Origin: an uncultured Muribaculaceae bacterium
GTDB lineage: Bacteria; Bacteroidota; Bacteroidia; Bacteroidales; Muribaculaceae
Direction: 5' to 3'
NCBI GenBank assembly: GCA_934555895.1
Contig: CAKTFH010000011.1
Location: 1 to 64,000 of the forward strand
DNA: 64,000 nt
This document shows positions 33,643 to 40,410 of the stretch, one piece after another. Each line of letters begins with the position of its first letter. Position 1 is the stretch's first letter. The position numbers and the translations under genes are program-made. The notes under the pieces were generated by a model, which saw nothing but the letters and a program-made list of their open reading frames with translations, made no database searches and had not been told where the DNA came from.

Positions 33643-34755
33643 ATGAAATCAAAATTATATATTTGCTGTCATGCCTTTGTTCTTCTGATTGTTACAAGTG
33701 TATTGCCTGTTTCGGCTCGCGACCGATGGACCAATGAAGAGGCCAATAAATGGATGGAAGATAAAGGCTGGATTGTAGGATGTGATTTTGTGCCGTCGTA
33801 TGCTATAAATCAAATAGAGATGTGGCAGAAAGCCGATTTCAATCCTCAAGTGATAGAAAGAGAACTTAAATGTGCTGAGGGGCTGGGATTCAATACAGTG
33901 AGAGTGTTCCTTTCTAATATGGTATATAATGATGATCCCGACGGTTTTAAGGGGCGTTTTGAGACCTTGCTCAGACTTGCAGACCGCCATAATATCCGTG
34001 TGCTTCCCACATTCTGGACCAACGGAGGCAAATGCGAGAATCCCCGTCTCGGTAAGCAGCCTGAAAGCATCAAAGGCATACACAATTCCCAATGGGTTAC
34101 CACTCCGGGGGCTGAATATGTCAACAATCCCGCAAAATGGACTGAGCTCGAGCGGATGGTGAAGGATATTATAGGCAGTTATTCCGATGATGACAGAATC
34201 CTCCTCTGGTGCCTCTATAACGAGCCTGAAAATCTTAGGCGGGGTATCACCTCGTCTGTGCCGTTGATGAAGGCAACCTTTGAATGGGCGCGTTCATGCA
34301 ATCCTACTCAACCGCTGACAGCACCCATCTGGGACGAGCTGTCAACCACAAAATCGTCCTTGCCTACTCATTTCCCTGAAGCGACATATGCATTGGAAAA
34401 CAGCGATGTGCTCTCATTCCACTGTTACCGTGAACCCGAGGCGCTCGAGCGGCTCATCAAGTCGCTACTTCCTTATGAAAGACCAATGGTATGCACGGAA
34501 TACCTGCGTAGGCCTCAGTCGACCTTTCAGGGCTCCATGCCGATTTTCAAGAAATATAATGTCGGAGCCATCAACTTCGGTCTTGTCGCCGGTAAATGCA
34601 ATTTCAACTATCCTTGGAACAAGGTTGTTGACGGCAAGGAGGTGGCATGGGAAAACGAACCGGAAGTTTGGTTCCACGACATCTTTAAAGAAGACGGCAC
34701 GCCCTGGAGCCAGGAAGAGTATGAATATATCCGTTCAATGACAGGTAAGGATTAA
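33643..34755 (+). CDS. GH5-like glycoside hydrolase
   Basis: The protein has 370 residues with a signal peptide (about 1-25, ending V-S-A-R). The TIM barrel carries the clan GH-A pattern: N-T-V-R-V-F after strand 2/3, the acid/base Glu194 in LWCLYNEPE and the nucleophile Glu286 in MVCTEYLRR. A C-terminal segment, F-N-Y-P-W-N, is seen in family members annotated as cellulase-family or xylanase-like enzymes. The substrate is most likely a beta-linked glycan, but it cannot be fixed from sequence. It is monocistronic behind the palindromic element. A weak hairpin (AGAGTA/TACTCT, 34755-34771) follows the stop. Confidence 0.85.
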   Translation: MKSKLYICCHAFVLLIVTSVLPVSARDRWTNEEANKWMEDKGWIVGCDFVPSYAINQIEMWQKADFNPQVIERELKCAEGLGFNTVRVFLSNMVYNDDPDGFKGRFETLLRLADRHNIRVLPTFWTNGGKCENPRLGKQPESIKGIHNSQWVTTPGAEYVNNPAKWTELERMVKDIIGSYSDDDRILLWCLYNEPENLRRGITSSVPLMKATFEWARSCNPTQPLTAPIWDELSTTKSSLPTHFPEATYALENSDVLSFHCYREPEALERLIKSLLPYERPMVCTEYLRRPQSTFQGSMPIFKKYNVGAINFGLVAGKCNFNYPWNKVVDGKEVAWENEPEVWFHDIFKEDGTPWSQEEYEYIRSMTGKD

Positions 34756-34834
34756 GAGTAAAACATACTCTAAAAAAGATTTGATTGCCTGGAATGGCTT
34801 GAAATTGAGTTGGCGAAGATTTTTTACGAAAGTT

Positions 34835-34865
34835 TTTGCGGGTTCGGGGAAAATGCGTACCTTTG
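34835..34865 (+). promoter_or_regulatory. promoter TTTG-N19-TACCTTTG for rpmE2
   Basis: TTTG (34835-34838) and TACCTTTG (34858-34865) are exactly 19 nt apart, a full Bacteroidota consensus. The leader to rpmE2 is about 58 nt. Confidence 0.8.
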
Positions 34866-34930
34866 CAAGCCATTACTATATGCCGCCCTACCAGCGGCTT
34901 AAGCTAAGATATTAAAAATCACGAAATAAA

Positions 34931-35185
34931 ATGAAAAAAGACCTCCATCCTTCCAATTACCGCGAAGTAGTTTTCAAAGATATGTCGAACGATGAAATCT
35001 TCATCACACGCTCGACTGTCGCCGCACGTGAGACTATCGAAGTCGACGGCGTTACATATCCTCTGGTGAAGCTTGAAATCACCAGCTCGTCGCACCCCTT
35101 CTTCACCGGCAAGCAGAAACTAGTCGACACCGCAGGCCGCGTCGACAAATTCCTCTCGCGTTACGGCAACCGCAAGAAAAACTGA
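34931..35185 (+). CDS. rpmE2: 50S ribosomal protein L31 type B
   Basis: The protein has 84 residues ([20 protein letters not shown], then [22 protein letters not shown]). This is the long L31B form, which lacks the zinc-binding cysteines of type A L31; there is no cysteine in the protein. It is a component of the large ribosomal subunit bridging the central protuberance. It is monocistronic with a strong promoter, followed at once by the terminator that forms the left copy of the 76-bp direct repeat. Confidence 0.97.
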   Translation: MKKDLHPSNYREVVFKDMSNDEIFITRSTVAARETIEVDGVTYPLVKLEITSSSHPFFTGKQKLVDTAGRVDKFLSRYGNRKKN

Positions 35186-35187
35186 TC

Positions 35188-35263
35188 TTTTTCATTCAGG
35201 ATACACTAGGCGCACCGGGCACGGCTTCAACAGCCATCGCCCGGTGCGCCTGCGTTTTGTGAT
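35188..35263 (+). repeat. left copy of a 76-bp direct repeat containing the rpmE2 terminator
   Basis: 76 bp that match 37578-37653 with two differences (35204 C/T, 35229 A/C). It contains a perfect 13-bp stem (35208-35220 with 35239-35251) with an inner GGCT/AGCC helix, followed by GCGTTTTG, and serves as the rpmE2 terminator. Confidence 0.9.
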
Positions 35264-35390
35264 ATATGAGGAAGAAATATATGTATCGTCCTTATCGTCG
35301 TTTGTTCAGAAGGCTGATTCGGAAGGTTAATTCGTCTTTCCAGTTTTTAATATAATTGCTTTTCAGGACAAAACATCCGATAAAAGTTAT

Positions 35391-35640
35391 TATATTTGCA
35401 AGGCAGAAATTTCTGCGGACATATTTATTAAGCGTTTCGTGCTTTATCCTTTAATGGGAAATCGCCAAATTTCAACACTACGAAGGATTTAGCAGTCAAG
35501 ACGCTCATGCTTGTCGTATATCCACTTCCCGCATGGGATGCAGATATCCGTAATAGCGTGGGAGTGGACTGTTTATTTCGTAGTAAGGCGTTTGGCGATG
35601 CCTCCATTAAAATAAACCGAACACATGCCACGCTTTTTTT
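35391..35640 (+). ncRNA. structured RNA candidate, 6S-like architecture
   Basis: A -7 box TATATTTG (35391-35398) is followed by a predicted RNA of about 235 nt (from ~35405) ending in a T7 run (35634-35640). The strands pair in nested order: AAGCGT (35430-35435) with ACGCTT (35630-35635); TTTAATGG (35450) with CCATTAAA (35604); ATCGCCAAA (35461) with TTTGGCGAT (35591); ACTACGAA (35477) with TTCGTAGT (35577). Then comes a large asymmetric bubble (35485-35520 against 35569-35576) and a terminal stem TCCACTTCCCGC (35521) with GCGTGGGAGTGGA (35556). A closing stem, central bubble and terminal stem are the layout of 6S RNA. There is no protein-like ORF here. A -33 box is not visible. It could instead be a palindromic mobile element. 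Confidence 0.55.
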
Positions 35641-35685
35641 GTGTAAATAAAAGTCCTTTTGGCAGTGGGGGACCGGTTATATCCA

Positions 35686-36540
35686 ATGAAAAGGAAACAG
35701 TTGGTTTACTTGGCGCTATCTGCCTTAGTGATGACATCATGTTCATCCACAAGACTTAAAACGAATGCAATCACGTACCAGTCAGTTAGGATAGCATCTC
35801 CGAAAGATCCTGCAAAAAAGAGTGAGGGAAAGATTATTGTAAATTATGCGATTGCAGATGACGGGCATATTTTAGTAGGTATAAAAAATAATACCGATGA
35901 AATAATGGTCATAGATCAGACGATGTCGTTTTTTATTAATACAGATGGCTCGTCTACAAGTTATTTTGATCCGACAATTAAAACCTCTACAGTTACGGAT
36001 TTATCATCAGGTACAACAGGAGCGTCAGTTAATTTAGGCGCCTTAGGAAGTGCTTTAGGGATTGGTGGTACATTAGGAACGGCTCTTAGTGGCATTAATG
36101 TGGGAGGCTCTGAAACCTCAGGAACATCCACATCGAATACCACATATATAGCTGATCAACCCCGTGTAACCATAGGCCCTTATGGAAATGTGATATTGTC
36201 CAAGCAGTTTGATGTAAATGCATTGTGCGTTGGACGCGAGACTGCTTTTGAACCGTTAGTCAATATTGTTAATAAACCAGATAATGCGGAATTGAAATTC
36301 AGTGTATGCATCAGCTATTCTTGTGACGGAGGCCAGAATTATGATAAGCTGACTACTGATTTTTATGTCAATGCAATGATTACTGTCCCCGTTTCATCCG
36401 GTAGGCAGATTAATGATGCTGTTCAAAACATATTTAAAATTAAAACAGATGCGGTATATGAACCATGGTGGGTCTTAATCGCTAATGCACTTTATTCTAC
36501 CGAAGCTGTTGTGAACGGAGGTTTTGTTGACTATAAATAA
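35686..36540 (+). CDS. lipoprotein of unknown function
   Basis: The protein has 284 residues from the ATG at 35686. The lipobox Cys lies in VMTSC directly after a hydrophobic leader. The middle holds a Gly/Ser/Thr-rich low-complexity segment (about 115-155, with GALGSALGIGG). Before and after are beta-rich parts, including a V-L-V-G-I-K-N-N-T-D-E-I-like strand. I recognise no family. Codon use is visibly more AT-rich than in the genes on either side. The next lipoprotein gene starts 14 bp downstream, so the two form a unit. Both lie inside the segment bounded by the 76-bp repeats. Confidence 0.75.
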   Translation: MKRKQLVYLALSALVMTSCSSTRLKTNAITYQSVRIASPKDPAKKSEGKIIVNYAIADDGHILVGIKNNTDEIMVIDQTMSFFINTDGSSTSYFDPTIKTSTVTDLSSGTTGASVNLGALGSALGIGGTLGTALSGINVGGSETSGTSTSNTTYIADQPRVTIGPYGNVILSKQFDVNALCVGRETAFEPLVNIVNKPDNAELKFSVCISYSCDGGQNYDKLTTDFYVNAMITVPVSSGRQINDAVQNIFKIKTDAVYEPWWVLIANALYSTEAVVNGGFVDYK

Positions 36541-36553
36541 ATCTGACATAATC

Positions 36554-37576
36554 ATGGAAAAAGTTATCATTAAAATATTTACTGCTTTTGTCTGCGTGGC
36601 TTTGATTTCATCTTGTTCGACATCAAAAAAAGTCTCTATCTGTGGAATTCCAGGCGAAACGATATATGATTCGGATAAAAAGGTCGTGGGGACTATCCCA
36701 GCGAGCGGAGTGCTTAATATAAAGATAGACGATGGGTCTTATCAGGCATTTATGCTATCTCAGAAACCGGGAGAAAATGTATTGATTCCATTTGGACTCA
36801 ATTATAGGTATGCGTCTCATGCCGGAACATCATTCACCAAATATTTTGGATACACTGTTGGTTTTTTGGGAGCGGGAGCGACAGTGATTGGTGGCATTGC
36901 AGCATTATTGGCAGCGAAGGATGGTGCCGACGCCACAACTGACCTTGCATTGGTAGCTGCTGGTGGAGCGGCTTTAAGTGGAATCGGTTTCGCTATTGGT
37001 ACGCCAGCCGCTTTTCGTACAGAACAGGCAGCATATTATTTGCATTATAAATATCTTGATTCACAAACGACTAATAGTAAATTCAATTTTACAAAACCAG
37101 ATATTAAGTTTACAAATTTGGAAGAAGTAAAACCGATTACTCGTCCTAAACTAAGGCCCTCCCAGCAATCTGACGCTAATTCGTCCGAGACTTCACAAAC
37201 TCAAAAAGCACGTAGAAAATTAAGTGGTTATTCAGGGAAAGCTGAAGGTGAATATGTTGGTTATGGAACAATCAGTCTTGACGGCGAGGATTTAGAAGAG
37301 TTAAATGGTGTTACATTGAGAATAACTCGTTCTAAAGGAAATGAGGTGGAAGTAAGCATAATAGAAAGCGATGGAAATGATTTCTTTGGAGCTCCCGATG
37401 TTTTTAAAGTCGCAAAAGATAGCAATAAAGACAAAAAGAATGCATTAATACTTACCCATACAACTATACCATCAATTGTTATCAAAATCGATGATGAGGA
37501 CTTGATATACATGAATCCAAAAGTTGAGATTGATGGAATAATCTATTCTCTTAATTTAACGGCAAAGAAACAATAG
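36554..37576 (+). CDS. lipoprotein with two Gly-rich hydrophobic helices
   Basis: The protein has 340 residues from the ATG at 36554, with lipobox Cys in ALISSC. Residues ~95-160 hold two adjacent Gly/Ala-rich hydrophobic stretches (GFLGAGATVIGGIAALLAA and LALVAAGGAALSGIGFAIG), a glycine-zipper-like hairpin that could insert in a membrane. A Ser/Gln/Lys-rich linker follows (~205-235), then a C-terminal ~110-residue beta domain (EGEYVGYGTISLDGEDLEEL). No family was recognised. It is AT-rich like its partner upstream. The downstream 76-bp repeat begins 2 bp after its stop and acts as its terminator. It is possibly an outer-membrane-associated pair with the upstream lipoprotein. Confidence 0.75.
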   Translation: MEKVIIKIFTAFVCVALISSCSTSKKVSICGIPGETIYDSDKKVVGTIPASGVLNIKIDDGSYQAFMLSQKPGENVLIPFGLNYRYASHAGTSFTKYFGYTVGFLGAGATVIGGIAALLAAKDGADATTDLALVAAGGAALSGIGFAIGTPAAFRTEQAAYYLHYKYLDSQTTNSKFNFTKPDIKFTNLEEVKPITRPKLRPSQQSDANSSETSQTQKARRKLSGYSGKAEGEYVGYGTISLDGEDLEELNGVTLRITRSKGNEVEVSIIESDGNDFFGAPDVFKVAKDSNKDKKNALILTHTTIPSIVIKIDDEDLIYMNPKVEIDGIIYSLNLTAKKQ

Positions 37577-37577
37577 T

Positions 37578-37653
37578 TTTTTCATTCAGGATATACTAGG
37601 CGCACCGGGCACGGCTTCCACAGCCATCGCCCGGTGCGCCTGCGTTTTGTGAT
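37578..37653 (+). repeat. right copy of the 76-bp direct repeat
   Basis: The same terminator hairpin as at 35188-35263, offset 2390 bp. In this copy the trailing TTTG (37646-37649) also serves as the -33 element of the sulfatase promoter; the left copy lacks the matching -7 box. Confidence 0.9.
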
Positions 37654-37676
37654 TTGAAATTTTAACATTATCTTTG
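37646..37676 (+). promoter_or_regulatory. promoter TTTG-N19-TATCTTTG for the sulfatase gene
   Basis: TTTG (37646-37649) lies inside the repeat, and TATCTTTG (37669-37676) is 19 nt later just outside it. This suggests that the right repeat copy is at the ancestral junction with the sulfatase gene. Confidence 0.7.
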
Positions 37677-37745
37677 CATGACGGGCATCGCATATGCTCT
37701 ATCGTTTCAGCAGATTAAATCTAATATCTTTATTCAGTGAATCTT

Positions 37746-40391
37746 ATGATGATAAAACGAAACAAGTTGATGTCGGTGGACGGCGGCCGCACGCTGCTCT
37801 CCATGGCATCGATGATTGCATTGCCTGCCGTGGCGCAGCAGACCCAGAAGCCAAATGTGGTTGTGATTGTGGCCGACGACATGGGCACTAATGAAATCGG
37901 CTGCTATGGCGGCCAGAACATCTCGACCCCCAATATCGACCGTCTGGCCGACGAGGGCATTCGCATGACCAACAATTTCGCCTCGATGGCTATGAGTGTG
38001 CCCATCAGAGCCTCGCTCTACACCGGCATGTATCCGGCCCGCAACGGCTCCTATCAGAACCACAAGGCTACCTACACGAGTATGAAGAGTGCCGCCCACT
38101 ATATGGCCGATCTGGGCTATCGCGTTGGCCGCGCCGGCAAGGACCATCCTGCCAATCAGCCGGTGGTGTATCCTTTTGAGAAGGTCGACGGCTTCACGGT
38201 CAACTGTGTTGCCTCGCATCCCGCGGTGTCGACTCCCGACGGCATCAAGGCCTTTATGCAGCGCAACGACGACGAGCCATTCTGCCTCTATGTCTGCAGT
38301 ATTCACTCTCACATGCCGTGGGATGCCGGCGACGCATCGGAGTTCGACCCCGACAAGGTGGTGCTTCCACCCAATTGTGTGGACAATGCGCAGACCCGAA
38401 AGGAGTTCTGCAACTATCTCGCCGAAATTCGCCTGCTCGACAACGAGGTGGGCATGGTTTATAAGACCCTTGAGGAGACAGGCAACCTCGACAACACCCT
38501 CGTGATATTCCTCGCCGAACAGGGTCCCCAGATGCCGTTCGGCAAATGGACCCTCTACCGCTACGGCACCCACAGCGGTTTCATAGCCCGCTATCCCAAG
38601 GCCATCAAGCCGGGTACGGTGAGTGATGCCTTGGTGCAGTATGAGGATATACTTCCCACTATGATTGACTTCGCCGGGGGAGAGGCTATCGAAGGTCTCG
38701 ACGGCTTCAGCTGCCTTGATGTGCTCTACGGCAAGGCCGACGAGCACCGCCAGTGGGCCTACGGCATCCACAACAATATCCCCGAGGGCGACGCATATCC
38801 TATCCGCAGCATTCAGGATAAGCGCTACAAGCTCATCGTGAACCTTACTCCCGAGGTCGACTATCACTGCAAATATGTGACCAAGCCCGGAAGCTCGATG
38901 TGGAAATCGTGGCTCGAGACAGCCGCGACCGACGCCAATGCGCAGCACCTTGTTGACGCCTATCTCAAGCGTCCCGCACTTGAACTCTACGACCTGGAGG
39001 AGGACCCGTGGGAACTGAACAACATCGCCGACAGGCCCGAGCATGCCGACCGCATAGCCACTATGCGTGCCGCCCTCGAGGCGTGGATGGAGCAGCAGGG
39101 CGACCGCGGTGTGCGCATGGACACCAAAGATCCCGAGAACGCCGCCGAGAAGACCCCTGTGGCCATATCGAGCCTTGAGGATATCGACAATATCGTGCGC
39201 ATGGATATGAACGGCAATTTCTATCTCGCTGCCGATATCGAGATTCCCGAGGGTACGCAGTGGGTGCCCATCGGGGCCGCAAATGCATCCGACGGCGACC
39301 CTGCCCGTTTCAAGGGCATCTTCGACGGCCGAGGACACAGCATCAAGGGACTCACCAACACCACCGGAACATCCTTCAAAGGACTTTTCGGAAGACTTGA
39401 CCACGGTACCGTGAAAAATCTCAATCTTGTGGATGTGAACCTCAAGGGTGCGGCTCCTACCGGAGGTGTCACCGGTGCCATGATAGGTGCGAGCACCATT
39501 CAGGGAGTGTCGGTTACCGGACGCATCGAGAGCGGAACCGAGGCCGGGGGTATCGCGGGCCGTGTGGCACGCGACCCCAACCATACCGAGTATAACCGCA
39601 TCCACGACTGTTATGTCAATGCCGAAGTGGCCGCCACCAAGCTCAGCACCAATCTTCTCAACGACCCGTCATGTGCCGGAGGTATTGTGGGACTGGTGCA
39701 TGGCGATGATGGTGTGAGTGTGGCCCGTCTCGACATCCAGAGGGTGTATTTCGCCGGAAAAGCCTCTTCGGCACAAATGAACAATAATGCCGGTAATGCC
39801 GCAGGCATCGTGGCCATCACACAGGAGCAGCATGCCATACGCATGACCGAGGTGCTTTGTCTGGCCGACGCCCTCACGGCCCACACACCCAACTATTTCT
39901 ACAGCCGACGCCTTTCCAATCCCGCGCAGATAGAGCATATGGATAAGCTTTATGTGCGCGACGACCTCAAGCTTACTTATGTGGGCGACGGCGGCGTGGG
40001 CGTGAAAATCCCCGCTGAAAAGATAGAGAAACTGCCCGACGCCACTTTCCGCACACGTGCCTTCTACGACAACAATCTCTCGTGGGATTTCGACAAGGTG
40101 TGGCAAATTAAAGAAGGGGAATATCCTACTCTGAAATATGTGGCTGACGGCCAGACCGCTGTCGAAGTGCCACAGGCATCGACCGCATACCGTCTCACAT
40201 CGCAGGAGGGCGGCGTAGGTATCAGTCTCGACGGACGATTCTCCGCTACGGTTTATGATATTTCGGGGAAGCAGTCGGTGGCCATGACCTCGGGTGACGA
40301 CAGCGCTTTTATTCCTCTTGAGAAGGGTTCTTATGTGGTGCGCATAGTTTCGGGCGACCGTCAGTATGCCGATAAGGTGGTGGTGATGTGA
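37746..40391 (+). CDS. Ser-type sulfatase fused to a GLUG-like region and sorting tail
   Basis: The protein has 881 residues from the ATG at 37746 (a GTG at 37737 is an alternative). A signal peptide ends near residue 30 (P-A-V-A). The sulfatase domain (about 35-465) begins P-N-V-V-V-I-V-A-D-D-M-G with metal-binding Asp44/45. The formylglycine site is S84-V-P-I-R-A-S-L-Y-T-G, the Ser form that needs an anaerobic sulfatase maturase (none in the window). Residues ~480-800 contain GLUG-type repeats (G-L-F-G-R-L, G-G-I-A-G-R-V), usually found in adhesins. The last ~70 residues look like a type IX sorting tail. It likely removes sulfate from host or dietary glycans at the cell surface. The next gene, on the minus strand, is convergent. 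Confidence 0.9.
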   Translation: MMIKRNKLMSVDGGRTLLSMASMIALPAVAQQTQKPNVVVIVADDMGTNEIGCYGGQNISTPNIDRLADEGIRMTNNFASMAMSVPIRASLYTGMYPARNGSYQNHKATYTSMKSAAHYMADLGYRVGRAGKDHPANQPVVYPFEKVDGFTVNCVASHPAVSTPDGIKAFMQRNDDEPFCLYVCSIHSHMPWDAGDASEFDPDKVVLPPNCVDNAQTRKEFCNYLAEIRLLDNEVGMVYKTLEETGNLDNTLVIFLAEQGPQMPFGKWTLYRYGTHSGFIARYPKAIKPGTVSDALVQYEDILPTMIDFAGGEAIEGLDGFSCLDVLYGKADEHRQWAYGIHNNIPEGDAYPIRSIQDKRYKLIVNLTPEVDYHCKYVTKPGSSMWKSWLETAATDANAQHLVDAYLKRPALELYDLEEDPWELNNIADRPEHADRIATMRAALEAWMEQQGDRGVRMDTKDPENAAEKTPVAISSLEDIDNIVRMDMNGNFYLAADIEIPEGTQWVPIGAANASDGDPARFKGIFDGRGHSIKGLTNTTGTSFKGLFGRLDHGTVKNLNLVDVNLKGAAPTGGVTGAMIGASTIQGVSVTGRIESGTEAGGIAGRVARDPNHTEYNRIHDCYVNAEVAATKLSTNLLNDPSCAGGIVGLVHGDDGVSVARLDIQRVYFAGKASSAQMNNNAGNAAGIVAITQEQHAIRMTEVLCLADALTAHTPNYFYSRRLSNPAQIEHMDKLYVRDDLKLTYVGDGGVGVKIPAEKIEKLPDATFRTRAFYDNNLSWDFDKVWQIKEGEYPTLKYVADGQTAVEVPQASTAYRLTSQEGGVGISLDGRFSATVYDISGKQSVAMTSGDDSAFIPLEKGSYVVRIVSGDRQYADKVVVM

Positions 40392-40410
40392 CCACTAATC
40401 CCACCCGTTT

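Noticed and set aside
35428..35631. 67-codon minus-strand frame in the rpmE2 downstream gap
   Set aside because: It coincides with the nested inverted repeats of the RNA candidate, and its amino acid sequence has no recognisable features.
35188..37653. Transposon or insertion sequence with the 76-bp repeats as ends
   Set aside because: The repeats are direct rather than inverted, contain a terminator that serves rpmE2, and no transposase or integrase is encoded between them.
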